Below the pieces are notes generated by a model that was not told the DNA's origin, ran no database searches, and saw only the letters and a program-made list of their open reading frames with translations. A program made the position numbers and the translations under genes. A DNA stretch of 51,538 bases from Ignavibacteriales bacterium (lineage in GTDB: Bacteria > Bacteroidota > Ignavibacteria > Ignavibacteriales > Ignavibacteriaceae), in assembly GCA_020061465.1 (NCBI GenBank), contig JAGUYG010000023.1, positions 1 to 51,538 on the forward strand, in the 5' to 3' direction. Each line of letters starts with the position of its first letter. Position 1 is the stretch's first letter. Below, piece after piece: positions 26,829-35,617 of the stretch.

Positions 26829-27818
26829 ATGACAACAAGAAGAAAATTTTTATCCGCATCAATTACTGCCTCTGCAGCAGCTATGATGGGCTTATCAAGC
26901 AAAGCAAATCAAAAAACGATTGATAACTACAAGAGTACAACGGTTATAAAACCTTTAATTATTTCAACGTGGCATCATGGTATTGCCGCCAATGAAGCGG
27001 CATGGCAAGTGCTAATTCAAAACGGAAGTGCGCTCGATGCCGTGGAAGCGGGTGTGCGGGTAACAGAATCAGACCCAACTATTACCAGCGTTGGCTACGG
27101 CGGTAGCCCCGATAGTGATGGACATGTAACGCTTGATGCCTGCATAATGGATCATTTGGGAAATGCAGGCTCGGTAGCTTTCCTTGAGAACATAATGCAC
27201 CCTGTATCGGTTGCAAGGAAAGTAATGGAATTAACTCCGCATGTAATGCTTGTCGGAGATGGCGCATTAATGTTTGCATTAGAAAACGGCTTTGAGAAAG
27301 AAAATCTTCTTACGCCCGAAGCTGAAAGAAAGTGGAGGGAATGGTTGAATAAAAGAGAAGACGTTCCACAAAAAATTAATGAACAATACCATGATACAAT
27401 CGGGATGCTGGCAATAGACACTAACGGTAATTTGTCGGGAGCTTGTTCTACCAGCGGTGTAAGTTACAAGTATCGTGGACGCGTTGGCGATTCTCCAATA
27501 ATCGGTGCGGGTTTATTTGTAGATAATGAAGTCGGTGCAGCAAGCGCTACCGGCTTGGGTGAAGCAATAATTAAAATTGCCGGCAGCCACTTGATCGTAG
27601 AGTTAATGCGGCAGGGAGATAGTCCCAAAGCTGCTTGTAAAATAGCTGTTGAAAGAATATTGAAAAAGCAAAAAATTACTAAACAGTTAGATGCTGCTTT
27701 TATTGCAGTAAACAAAGCCGGAGAGACGGGGGCATTTGCTTTAAGGAAGGGATTTCAATATGCTCTTTACCAGAACAATGAAAATCGGTTGATCGATTGT
27801 GATTTTTTGATTGAATGA
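26829..27818 (+). CDS. N4-(beta-N-acetylglucosaminyl)-L-asparaginase (glycosylasparaginase) family Ntn-hydrolase
   Basis: The 329-residue protein belongs to the isoaspartyl peptidase/asparaginase 2 family and is closest in look to glycosylasparaginase, which splits the GlcNAc-Asn bond left after N-glycan and protein breakdown. Motifs: STWHHGIAANEAAWQVL, GGSALDAVEAGV-like segment NGSALDAVEAGV, GYGGSPDSDG, and the autocleavage site HDTIGMLAID with Thr190 as the new N-terminal nucleophile, followed by CSTSGVSYKYRGRVGDSPIIG. The N-terminus has a twin-arginine-like signal (TTRRKFLSASITAS), suggesting folded export. It sits 38 nt after the S9A peptidase, so the pair is likely co-expressed. The nearby mannosidases make glycosylasparagine a plausible substrate. 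Confidence 0.9.
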   Translation: MTTRRKFLSASITASAAAMMGLSSKANQKTIDNYKSTTVIKPLIISTWHHGIAANEAAWQVLIQNGSALDAVEAGVRVTESDPTITSVGYGGSPDSDGHVTLDACIMDHLGNAGSVAFLENIMHPVSVARKVMELTPHVMLVGDGALMFALENGFEKENLLTPEAERKWREWLNKREDVPQKINEQYHDTIGMLAIDTNGNLSGACSTSGVSYKYRGRVGDSPIIGAGLFVDNEVGAASATGLGEAIIKIAGSHLIVELMRQGDSPKAACKIAVERILKKQKITKQLDAAFIAVNKAGETGAFALRKGFQYALYQNNENRLIDCDFLIE

Positions 27819-27861
27819 TCCCAATTTAAATTATCCTTACCAAGTATACCATCGTTATTCT

Positions 27862-27896
27862 CTTCTTTACTAATTAAGAAGGAAATTTTTATTTTG
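27862..27896. terminator. Possible terminator between convergent genes
   Basis: A 6-bp stem (CTTCTT at 27862-27867, AAGAAG at 27876-27881) is followed by GAAATTTTTATTTT, between the convergent ends of the asparaginase gene and the AcuI-like gene. The stem is short and AT-rich, so the call is weak. Confidence 0.35.
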
Positions 27897-27917
27897 AATT
27901 TTTCATATAAGAAGTAA

Positions 27918-28919
27918 TCAAATATTTACATCTATCAACGCTCTTCCTTTAATTCCTCCTTTTAATATTACATCTATCAACTCAATTGTTTCTTCCAAAG
28001 AATGCTCGTGATAAATTAATTCCAGATTATTAGGTTTCCATTCGGCAGCAATTCTGCCCCAAATTTTTACGCGAATATCCATCGGTGTCTCAGCGGAATT
28101 TATTCCTAAAAGTGCCACACCTCTTAATATGAATGGAAAGATAGTTGTGTGCAATTCAAACGAGCTGACATTACCACAAGCAGCAACAGCCCCACCCATT
28201 TTTGCAGATGCGATAACGGTTGAGAGTGTTTCTCCGCCGACGGTTTCAATAACTCCTGACCACCTTCCTCTCAAGAGCGGTTTACCGGTTTTATCTATCA
28301 ATTCATCGCGATAAATAATTTTTGAAGCCCCGATACTTTTCAAATAATTTTCTTCCTGCAGTTTGCCGGTTGATGCAGTAACGTGGTAGCCCGCTTTTGC
28401 AAGCATTGCAATCGAGAGAGAGCCAACTCCGCCTGTTGCGCCGGTAACCAATATTTCACCGTCCACAGGCTCTATACCTGAATTAATTAATTTATAAATA
28501 GCTAGTCCGGCAGTAAATCCTGCGGTTCCAAGAATCATGCTTTCTTTTAAGCTTAAACCTCTAGGCAGCTTTACCACCCAAGCCGAAGGAACACGAATGT
28601 ATTGAGCAAATCCACCGGAAGTGTTCATGCCAAGATCGTATCCAGTTACTAACACTTCATCTCCTTGTAGAAACAATTCAGACGAAGAGTTTTCTACAAT
28701 ACCTCCAGCATCAATACCGGGGGTATGCGGATATTTTTTTGTAACACCTTTATGCCCCGAAGCGGAAAGTGCATCTTTGTAGTTTAGCGAGGAATACATT
28801 ACTCTTATCAGCACATCGCCTTCGGGAAGATCTTTAATTGTTTTTTTCTTCACAGCACGCCGAAAATTGTTTTCGTCTTCATACACAATAAGTGCTTTGA
28901 ATTTTTTATCGCCGGTCAT
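27918..28919 (-). CDS. acuI: NADPH-dependent quinone oxidoreductase, YhdH/YhfP (AcuI acrylyl-CoA reductase) family
   Basis: The 333-residue medium-chain dehydrogenase/reductase lacks zinc-binding cysteines in the usual place and matches the YhdH/AcuI group: VMYSSLNYKDALSASG near residue 40-55, HTPGIDAGGIV, TSGGFAQYIRV, the GTAGFTAGLAI block, the nucleotide-binding TGATGGVGSLSIAMLAKAGY from about 159 and the NSAETPMDIR segment near 275. Enzymes of the group reduce acryloyl-CoA to propionyl-CoA or act on quinones. It is a single gene on the minus strand, convergent with the asparaginase gene and divergent from the small lipoprotein gene. Nothing links it to glycan use. The gene symbol is by family resemblance. 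Confidence 0.88.
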   Translation of the reverse strand: MTGDKKFKALIVYEDENNFRRAVKKKTIKDLPEGDVLIRVMYSSLNYKDALSASGHKGVTKKYPHTPGIDAGGIVENSSSELFLQGDEVLVTGYDLGMNTSGGFAQYIRVPSAWVVKLPRGLSLKESMILGTAGFTAGLAIYKLINSGIEPVDGEILVTGATGGVGSLSIAMLAKAGYHVTASTGKLQEENYLKSIGASKIIYRDELIDKTGKPLLRGRWSGVIETVGGETLSTVIASAKMGGAVAACGNVSSFELHTTIFPFILRGVALLGINSAETPMDIRVKIWGRIAAEWKPNNLELIYHEHSLEETIELIDVILKGGIKGRALIDVNI

Positions 28920-28999
28920 AACAACGCCTTTTCTTAATCTAGTATTGTCGTTTTTAGGTACTAAAATAATACTTTTTGATTTAATGATTTATTAATTGG

Positions 29000-29040
29000 G
29001 CACAGATTCCGGCTTGCAAACGACTCATTTTAATCTGTGC
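29000..29040. repeat. 9-bp perfect inverted repeat with 23-nt spacer in a divergent intergenic region
   Basis: GCACAGATT (29000-29008) and AATCTGTGC (29032-29040) are exact reverse complements. The region lies between the start of the AcuI-like gene and the start of the small lipoprotein gene. It could be a transcribed hairpin, an operator for a dimeric regulator or the remnant of a small mobile repeat. There is no T tract after it, so a terminator is unlikely. Confidence 0.5.
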
Positions 29041-29173
29041 TACGATTAATTATAGAATAAGATCAATTTTGTGTGGGTTGTTTTTTTTGTTTTAAAAGTA
29101 TTAAGTTAGTATAAATTTTTAATCGATATCTTAACGTTGTTATTAGCAAGCTTAAGTGTACGGTGGAAATCAA

Positions 29174-29566
29174 ATGAAAAGAAAAATGATTTTTTGCCTT
29201 ATAATTTTTTTATCCGGTTTAACAATTAACGGCTGCCGCGATAACATAACTACCGACGAGTTCGGCGACTTTATGCCCGAAGCATCTTCCCGCGTTACAT
29301 CGCCTTCGATGGGCGAAGTGTGGGAATTGGGTACTCAACAAAAAATCGTTTGGGACCTCCCCAGTACAATAAATTATGTTAATATTATCCTGCTTAAAAA
29401 GCAGTACCTAAACCGTTTCGATATTGCAAAAAATCATCGTAATACTGGCTCATTCGTTTGGGAAATTCCTAAAACAATACCTACATCTGTTCACTATCAA
29501 ATTAAGGTTGAGAACAGTCAAAATGAACATTCTTATATAATGAGCGATGTTTTTTATATAAGGTAA
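29174..29566 (+). CDS. Small lipoprotein with Kre9/KNH-like Ig domain
   Basis: The 130-residue protein begins with a lipoprotein signal (IFCLIIFLSGLTINGC; lipobox I-N-G-Cys). The rest is one beta-sandwich of the Kre9/KNH-like type: SPSMGEVWELGTQQKIVWD, then LLKKQYLNRFDIAKN, then FVWEIPKTIPTS and VHYQIKVENS with a final DVFYIR. Such domains occur as extracellular modules in many surface proteins; a free-standing lipidated copy has no known role. I use ATG 29174 because GGTGGA lies seven bases upstream; a GTG at 29156 is also in frame. It is a single plus-strand gene. Confidence 0.72.
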   Translation: MKRKMIFCLIIFLSGLTINGCRDNITTDEFGDFMPEASSRVTSPSMGEVWELGTQQKIVWDLPSTINYVNIILLKKQYLNRFDIAKNHRNTGSFVWEIPKTIPTSVHYQIKVENSQNEHSYIMSDVFYIR

Positions 29567-29753
29567 ATCAATCGATTTTTTTTTGACTTATAAAAATTTG
29601 TTTTTAATCTTTGGCGGCAGTTGTGTTAACAAATTCGGCGAATCATTTTCAAAATTTATTTTTGGTGCACATGAGTATTAAGGAAGGCTCTTCGACAGCG
29701 CACTTTCGGTTTAAATATTTCATAATATGTAATTAATATTCACAAAATCCACG

Positions 29754-30272
29754 ATGAAAAAATTAGACTTCGAGGTTCACAAAACAAAAGAAAAATTTCG
29801 TGATAATTATAAGCTGCACGATCTCGCAGAAACTCATGGGAAAAATTTGCTAATCCAGTGGGGAATGGAGTTTGAAGAGTTTGGAAAAGATAAAAGGCAC
29901 GAGAAGGTTTGGGAGAGCGGAAAAGATAAACCCGATTTAATTATTTATTACAAGGGGAAAAAAGCTTTATTAGAATGGAAAGGTAAGCGAAACAGTAAGT
30001 GGATTATTAATGAGCGTGCTGCAAAGGCTTACGGCGAATGGGGGAAAAGACTTACCCTAACAACTTTTATTTGTTTCGCTGTTTTCGATGAGGAATACAA
30101 CTTAAAAAGTTTTCGTTTTGCAGTGCTCGGGTTTCATCCTTATAAAAACTGCACTAAAAGAGAATGGGATAAAAATAAAACAGTTGAGTTTGCCGGCGAA
30201 TTGCCATGCTTCACAAAAGCAAATTTTTTAAAATTTTTGAACGGTAACTTAACCGGTGTTCCGGGCATATAG
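29754..30272 (+). CDS. Stand-alone PD-(D/E)XK nuclease-like protein
   Basis: The 172-residue cytoplasmic protein carries a clear PD-(D/E)XK arrangement: KPDLIIYYKGKKALLEWKGK, with Asp61, Glu74 and Lys76 in the expected beta-hairpin spacing, and an upstream acidic helix (GMEFEEFGKD, Glu40 or Glu41). These residues would bind the metal in restriction-endonuclease-like folds. The remainder (SKWIINERAAKAYGEWGKRL, then TFICFAVFDEE and FRFAVLGFHPYKNCTKREWD) does not match a subfamily I know. No methyltransferase, recombination or transposition partner is adjacent. It could be a DNA or RNA repair or defence nuclease, or an inactive relative. No good ribosome binding site is visible, which is common in this lineage. 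The next gene follows after 38 nt. Confidence 0.65.
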   Translation: MKKLDFEVHKTKEKFRDNYKLHDLAETHGKNLLIQWGMEFEEFGKDKRHEKVWESGKDKPDLIIYYKGKKALLEWKGKRNSKWIINERAAKAYGEWGKRLTLTTFICFAVFDEEYNLKSFRFAVLGFHPYKNCTKREWDKNKTVEFAGELPCFTKANFLKFLNGNLTGVPGI

Positions 30273-30310
30273 CTTAAATAGGCTTTAATAATCTTCCGGC
30301 AGAGTTTTTT

Positions 30311-30850
30311 ATGAACGAGCAGTTAAAGATCGAAATTAGAAATATATTCACAACATCAAGTTCGCCCGACGAGCTGTTTGATGTTTTTGAACAAGCAGTA
30401 AAATACAAAATCGATGACGCTTCATTATACAAAACATTATTATGGAACAAAGCAATTTCGTGCGATGAAATAATGATGTATGCAGAAAAAATTTGTAAGG
30501 AATTTCCCGGTTTATGTTTTGAAATTTATTTCGCCGTGGGTGAGATACTGGAATCAATATCAATGTACGGATCTATGAAGGAAAATTCTTTCGAATATTT
30601 TAAAAAATCTGCCGCCGCAAATAAATTCTCTCATAATCCATATATTAGTGCTGCAAAGATGTATAACGCCGAGCTTGATATTCCGCCCTTTGAGCAAGTA
30701 GCCAGCTTTGTAGAAAGCGGTATTGAACATGTTGAGCTTAAAAGCAAGCTATGCTTTGCGCTTTCTTCACTTTATAAACAAAGGGGAGAGCACGATAAAG
30801 AGAGAGCATTTCAGATGCTTGGAGAAAAATTTCAGAGAAAAAATTATTAG
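30311..30850 (+). CDS. Hypothetical protein with TPR-like helical repeats
   Basis: I do not recognise this 179-residue protein. It has no signal peptide or membrane segment and is predicted here by eye to be nearly all helical. Paired helices such as DELFDVFEQAVKYKI, ENSFEYFKKSAAANKF, NPYISAAKMYNAEL and LKSKLCFALSSLYKQRGEHD look like tetratricopeptide-type repeats, so a protein-binding role is possible. It follows the nuclease-like gene by 38 nt and converges on the patatin-Omp85 gene with only 17 nt between them, leaving no room for a separate strong terminator. Confidence 0.65.
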   Translation: MNEQLKIEIRNIFTTSSSPDELFDVFEQAVKYKIDDASLYKTLLWNKAISCDEIMMYAEKICKEFPGLCFEIYFAVGEILESISMYGSMKENSFEYFKKSAAANKFSHNPYISAAKMYNAELDIPPFEQVASFVESGIEHVELKSKLCFALSSLYKQRGEHDKERAFQMLGEKFQRKNY

Positions 30851-30867
30851 TCTGCCTCAAATTCAGA

Positions 30868-33576
30868 TTAATAAAAATATCCGATTGAAAAATAAAAATT
30901 GATTTCTCCGCTGCTTACCGGATTGCCGGGTAAATTTTTCTTAAATATATAACTTCGTCCGACAGAAAAATCAGCGGGACCGACCGGGGTATTGAATGAT
31001 ATAGTGGCTCCTATACCTTGTTTCAAATCTTTAAATCGAATTTTTTCCTGTTCATCCCAAATAGAACCGAGATCATATCGGAATTTTAAATATGTCTCAA
31101 AGAAAATGTTAACAGGCAGTCTGTAACGATACTCTAACGAAGTGATGAAAAGCTGCCTGCCGCGATATTCGTTCTCTCTCATTCCGAAGAAATTGTTTTG
31201 TCCTCCGATTGAATATTGGCGGCTGAGAGGGAGAGTCTTATCGGCAAAGCCCATTTTAATTCTTGGAGAAAAAGTGTGGTCATTCCAGATTGTAAAGTAA
31301 TTTTTATACTCGAAGTTGAAATTTGTGTAACCAATATCGCCGCCTAAAATTGTTTGTGCGGTTTCATATTCGCCGTTGAAATAAAATCCTTTTTGCGGAT
31401 AGGGATATTTGTCCTGGGTATCCACGGTTGTGCTTGTTTTAAGGCTTACTATCTTAAGTTTATATGCTTCAACGGGGTTACCTGTTTTATTTTTTATTTG
31501 ATCAAATTGATATTTTCCACTAAAGATTAAATTTCCGAATCTTCTTACCTGAGTTCCAACTGAAACAGAGAAGCCGTAAAAAATTTGTCTGTAATAACCA
31601 GCTTCAGCTCTTGAGAATCTTCTGTCAGATGTAGTTTGAACGTCGACAAATTTAAAAACATCTTCAAATTGATAGAACATATTTATTTTGTAAGTAAGAT
31701 AAGTATCGAAAATTCTATTTGACTTATGTTCGAGGACATAAGCTCTATTACTCGCTCCTCCAAAAAGCAGCAGACCCAATTCGGTGCCGGTACCAAAAAG
31801 GTTTTCATCACGAATATCAATACTTCCCTGCGCTTTCTTTTCATTGTCAACCCTAAAACCGAATCTGATTAAGCTGGAGATTTTTTCGTTCACTATTATT
31901 TTAAGAATATTTCTACCGTTCTCCTTTATTACTGTAAATATTATATTATCGAATATGTTTGTGCTTCTTAAATTTATTAATCCTTGCTCTATGCTCTTAT
32001 AAAAGAAATAATCGCCTGCTTTTACAGGTAGTTCACGCCTTATTATTGTGCTGTTAGTTTTTGAATTTCCTTCGATTAATATCTCCGAAATTATCCCTTC
32101 GTCAATCAATATTGAAAATCTTCCGCTTAATGAATCAAATGAAACCGAATCTACTTCAGCCAGAGAGTAGCCTTTCTCACGATAAAGCCGCAATAAATCC
32201 GTTAGAGCCTTGCTTAAGCTGTTAACATTAAATGGTTTATTAAGCAGCAAGCTAAATATAGATTCCATGCTGCTATTTTCAAGCAGCGTTACTCCGGAAA
32301 TTTCAACGTCTTTCACCTGAGGATTTTCTTCAATAAGAAAATTTAACTCTGTGCTGTTTTGTCCTTCGGTTATTTGAATTTTCACATCGCGATAGTTTCC
32401 GGTTTCTATAAGTTTATATATAGAAGTTTGAAGCTCAAAACTAGAAATAGCTTTCCCCGAAGTTAGCGTTTCTTTCAAGCTGTCTTCCAATTCATCTGGA
32501 ATATATTCGATAGTGTAATTGTTAATCTCAAAGCGGTCGGTTGTTAATCTGTTTTGCAGCACTGAATCTATTTTGGATTTAATCGCATTGATTTGCTGCG
32601 CAGCCGCATCGTAGCCAATTTGAATCAGTTCTTCAACATCCTTAAACTCGCCGGCAAATTTATTTTGAAGGTCGGGTTTAATTTCAATATCTGCCCAAGT
32701 TAATTGCTGTTGGTTAAGATGTTTCATTGGTATGCTTACAACCTGATCGGCAACAATCCACGGAAAATCTAATTCTTCTCTTGAGCGAAGATCGCTCGTG
32801 GTGTTTACAGCAATCACTATATCGCCGCCAAGTTCGGCTGCTAATCCAGCGGGAATATTGGCAACAAGTCCCCCGTCTACAAGTATCATTGAATCTAATT
32901 TGATAGGCGATAATAAAAAGGAAACGCTTGAACTTGCCCGCATTGCCTGGCTCAGTGAACCGCTGCCTATGATGTAGGGTTCGCCGGTTACAAGATCGGT
33001 GCAAACGGCTCTAAATTTTATTTTTAGATCATCAAAGCTATGCTTTACATGCAGGGGAGCTTGAAAGGCTAAAAGATTTAGATAATTTGAGAGTTTCTGA
33101 CCGTCATTTAAAGCCGTTGGAATTACCGGTTTGAATTCTTTAAGCCGAAGTGTAAAAATTGCCTTGTCTTCCGTTATCTTTTGATCTACAAATAATTCCT
33201 GCCTGTTCGTTTCTCTATCAAGGGCTATAAGATTATCCCATTCTGTATGAATGGCAATTGATTCAATTTCAGCAATTGAATATCCTGCGGCAAATAATCC
33301 TCCTATAACACTGCCCATACTTGTACCCACTATTATATCAATAGGAATATTAGCTTCTTTAAAAGCCTTAAGTACGCCTATTTGTGCTAGACCGCGTGAA
33401 CCGCCTCCGCTTAGTGCTAATGCTACAAGCGGCTTAACCTTGGTTGTTATTTTTTCTAACCCAAAGGGAACTTTTTGGAAGGTATAATCTACGGTAAGAT
33501 ATTTTGATTGTGAAATACTTTTTGAAGAAAGAAGAAAGAGCAATAACAGAAAAAATGTTTTTAACACATGCATCAT
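30868..33576 (-). CDS. Patatin-like phospholipase fused to POTRA and Omp85-type beta barrel (type Vd-like)
   Basis: The 902-residue protein has a signal peptide (FFLLLLFLLSSKSISQ), a patatin domain (about 48-330) with oxyanion motif GGGSRG (57-62), catalytic Ser86 in GTSMG and Asp234 in VDGG, then POTRA-like repeats (about 345-560; NYTIEYIPDEL, VKDVEISGVTLLENS, ISEILIEGNSKTNSTIIRRE) and a C-terminal 16-strand-type barrel with RQYSIGGQNNFFGMRENEYR and a final aromatic residue (SIGYFY). This is the layout of PlpD-like type Vd autotransporters and of their Bacteroidota relatives. The lipase head would be delivered to the periplasm or surface and act on phospholipids. It is the last gene of the minus-strand run starting at rpmH, 134 nt after yidC, and may be separately transcribed. 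Confidence 0.9.
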   Translation of the reverse strand: MMHVLKTFFLLLLFLLSSKSISQSKYLTVDYTFQKVPFGLEKITTKVKPLVALALSGGGSRGLAQIGVLKAFKEANIPIDIIVGTSMGSVIGGLFAAGYSIAEIESIAIHTEWDNLIALDRETNRQELFVDQKITEDKAIFTLRLKEFKPVIPTALNDGQKLSNYLNLLAFQAPLHVKHSFDDLKIKFRAVCTDLVTGEPYIIGSGSLSQAMRASSSVSFLLSPIKLDSMILVDGGLVANIPAGLAAELGGDIVIAVNTTSDLRSREELDFPWIVADQVVSIPMKHLNQQQLTWADIEIKPDLQNKFAGEFKDVEELIQIGYDAAAQQINAIKSKIDSVLQNRLTTDRFEINNYTIEYIPDELEDSLKETLTSGKAISSFELQTSIYKLIETGNYRDVKIQITEGQNSTELNFLIEENPQVKDVEISGVTLLENSSMESIFSLLLNKPFNVNSLSKALTDLLRLYREKGYSLAEVDSVSFDSLSGRFSILIDEGIISEILIEGNSKTNSTIIRRELPVKAGDYFFYKSIEQGLINLRSTNIFDNIIFTVIKENGRNILKIIVNEKISSLIRFGFRVDNEKKAQGSIDIRDENLFGTGTELGLLLFGGASNRAYVLEHKSNRIFDTYLTYKINMFYQFEDVFKFVDVQTTSDRRFSRAEAGYYRQIFYGFSVSVGTQVRRFGNLIFSGKYQFDQIKNKTGNPVEAYKLKIVSLKTSTTVDTQDKYPYPQKGFYFNGEYETAQTILGGDIGYTNFNFEYKNYFTIWNDHTFSPRIKMGFADKTLPLSRQYSIGGQNNFFGMRENEYRGRQLFITSLEYRYRLPVNIFFETYLKFRYDLGSIWDEQEKIRFKDLKQGIGATISFNTPVGPADFSVGRSYIFKKNLPGNPVSSGEINFYFSIGYFY

Positions 33577-33710
33577 CGAAAAATTAAATAGATGAATCCG
33601 GATAGTTCAAAAATTTTTACCGAATATTTAAATGGTCGAACTCAGAACTTTCCAACAATTCGATAAATGAACCCGTTCTTAAAAAGGAATTCTAATGAAA
33701 AATTGATAAC

Positions 33711-35600
33711 TTATTTTTTCTTTTTTCTTTGCTGCTGAGATTTTGCGCTTTCTTCAGCCGCTGCCATCATTCGCTGCATAAAACCCTTTTTCTTTGCCGG
33801 ATTTTTTACAGGCTCTAAAACCATCCCGTCGTGCTTGTGATTGATATAATATTGCTGCGCAATGGAAAACAGATTGAACATGAAATAATATAAATTCAAC
33901 CCGGACGGAAATGCCATAAATATTAGTGTGAGCATTACCGGCATAATATAAACAAGCGATTGCTGTTTAGGATCCTTAATGCTCATCTTCTGTTGAATAA
34001 AAGTAGTAATTCCCATCAATAGAGCAAGCCCGCTTATCTTGTCGATTCCGAAGAGAGGCAATTTAAATCCCATATCTAGTATTACATCCGGGCGGGATAG
34101 GTCCGTTATCCAAAATATAAATGGCTGCTGCCTTAAGTCGATGGCAACCTGGAACAACCCCCAAAGCGCCACGAATATTGGCATCTGCAGCAGCAACGGA
34201 AAACACCCGCCTGCAGGATTGACGCCGTAAGTTGAATAAAGCTTCATCGTTTCTTTATTCATCTTTTGCGGATCGTCTTTATATTTTTCTTTCAGCTCGG
34301 CTATTTTGGGCTGCAAGAGTTGCATTTTTTTCATCGATTGATAACTCTTTTTTGTAAGAGGATGCAGCACAAATTTTATGATGAGAGAAAAAACTATTAT
34401 AACCAATCCATAATTAGGTATAAAACTGTGAAGGAATGTAAAGAGAGGCAGCAGAAGATATTCGGCAATTGGTCTAACTATAAATTTCAATCCGAAGAAA
34501 CTACCAAAATCAACTATGGCTTCAAGCTTCTGACCATATTCGGAAAGTATATTATAATCAACGGGACCGACATAAATATTAAGAGATTGTTTTTCATAGT
34601 CGGTATTTTTAAAAGGAAGCACCAATCTTATACTGTAGAATTCCCTCATCCCACCATTCGGATAACCTCTCTTTTCACCTTCTATATAAGCGCCTTCTAC
34701 AAAGGAAGAATTAAAAGGCACCATAATAGCAGCGAAGTATTTATTTCTAACAGCTATCCAATCAACTCTTCCGTTATAATTCTCAGTTCTGGTTTGCCCG
34801 ATATCAGATGCATCAACAATTACCTGCTCACCGCCGTAAAACAAGCTTGCGTTAGAGTATTGAGCTTCGTCAACTGAATTTTCTTCAACGAACCTAATGC
34901 CGCTATCCCACACCAAGTCATAAGCATTATTACTTATTAAGTCGTTAAAGCCAATTAGTTCGATATCGCTTTTTATATGATATTTGTTTCCGTAAAAAGT
35001 ATACGTCTTTTTAAGTTCTCCGCCTGTTTTTGTTTTCAAAGAATAAGTTATCGTTACCGAATCGTTTTTCGATAATGAATATCTGCTTTTATTGCTGCTG
35101 CTTTTGAACGGAAAATCCGATGTGTTAATCGCCTTCCCGTCCGATGTTACAAAAGATAAATTATAAGCGTTTCCGCGGGAGAAGTTTATTAATTGGACAG
35201 AAGTTCTATAAAAATTTTCCGTGCCGTTATCTTTTGCCGAGTACCAATTTTTAAATTCTTTGAGGTAATACTTTCTTATATTGCCGCCGTTGCTGGAAAG
35301 TTCAATAATAGCACATTGGTTTTCAACAGTTATTATTTGTTCTTCGCTTTTTATGGTGGTAAAAAACAATCCATAATCCAGGCTGTCCTTTGTGGGCGCG
35401 GTCTGTTGAGAAACAATCTGGCTGCTTTTTTCCCGAATAGTGTCGTCTTGTATTTTTTCAGCCGATGCTGAATCACTCTGAAATGTTGTTTGTGTTTTTT
35501 CTTTATCCCTATAGCTAGACGGATCAGGCGAGTTAAGATAAAGCCAAAGGATTAATATTCCGCCTATGAGAATAAAAGCTATTGTGGTATTTCTATCCAT
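33711..35600 (-). CDS. yidC: Membrane protein insertase YidC
   Basis: The 629-residue insertase has an N-terminal membrane anchor (TIAFILIGGILILWLYLN), a large periplasmic beta domain (about 60-340) and the conserved insertase core (about 365-590) with LPLFTFLHSFIPNYGLVIIV, VLHPLTKKSYQSMKKMQLLQPKIAELKEKY read in two blocks, NPAGGCFPLLLQMPIFVALW and FMAFPSGLNLYYFMFNL. The C-terminus is basic (RKKKK), as is common for ribosome contact. It helps membrane proteins insert with or without SecYEG. It lies 17 nt downstream of yidD in the classic rpmH-rnpA-yidD-yidC run next to the origin. Confidence 0.97.
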   Translation of the reverse strand: MDRNTTIAFILIGGILILWLYLNSPDPSSYRDKEKTQTTFQSDSASAEKIQDDTIREKSSQIVSQQTAPTKDSLDYGLFFTTIKSEEQIITVENQCAIIELSSNGGNIRKYYLKEFKNWYSAKDNGTENFYRTSVQLINFSRGNAYNLSFVTSDGKAINTSDFPFKSSSNKSRYSLSKNDSVTITYSLKTKTGGELKKTYTFYGNKYHIKSDIELIGFNDLISNNAYDLVWDSGIRFVEENSVDEAQYSNASLFYGGEQVIVDASDIGQTRTENYNGRVDWIAVRNKYFAAIMVPFNSSFVEGAYIEGEKRGYPNGGMREFYSIRLVLPFKNTDYEKQSLNIYVGPVDYNILSEYGQKLEAIVDFGSFFGLKFIVRPIAEYLLLPLFTFLHSFIPNYGLVIIVFSLIIKFVLHPLTKKSYQSMKKMQLLQPKIAELKEKYKDDPQKMNKETMKLYSTYGVNPAGGCFPLLLQMPIFVALWGLFQVAIDLRQQPFIFWITDLSRPDVILDMGFKLPLFGIDKISGLALLMGITTFIQQKMSIKDPKQQSLVYIMPVMLTLIFMAFPSGLNLYYFMFNLFSIAQQYYINHKHDGMVLEPVKNPAKKKGFMQRMMAAAEESAKSQQQRKKKK

Positions 35601-35617
35601 AAAGTATGTTTCCGTTA

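Noticed and set aside
34266..34877. 203-codon open frame on the plus strand
   Set aside because: It lies entirely antisense to yidC, has no domain, no ribosome binding site and low-complexity composition; it is a shadow frame.
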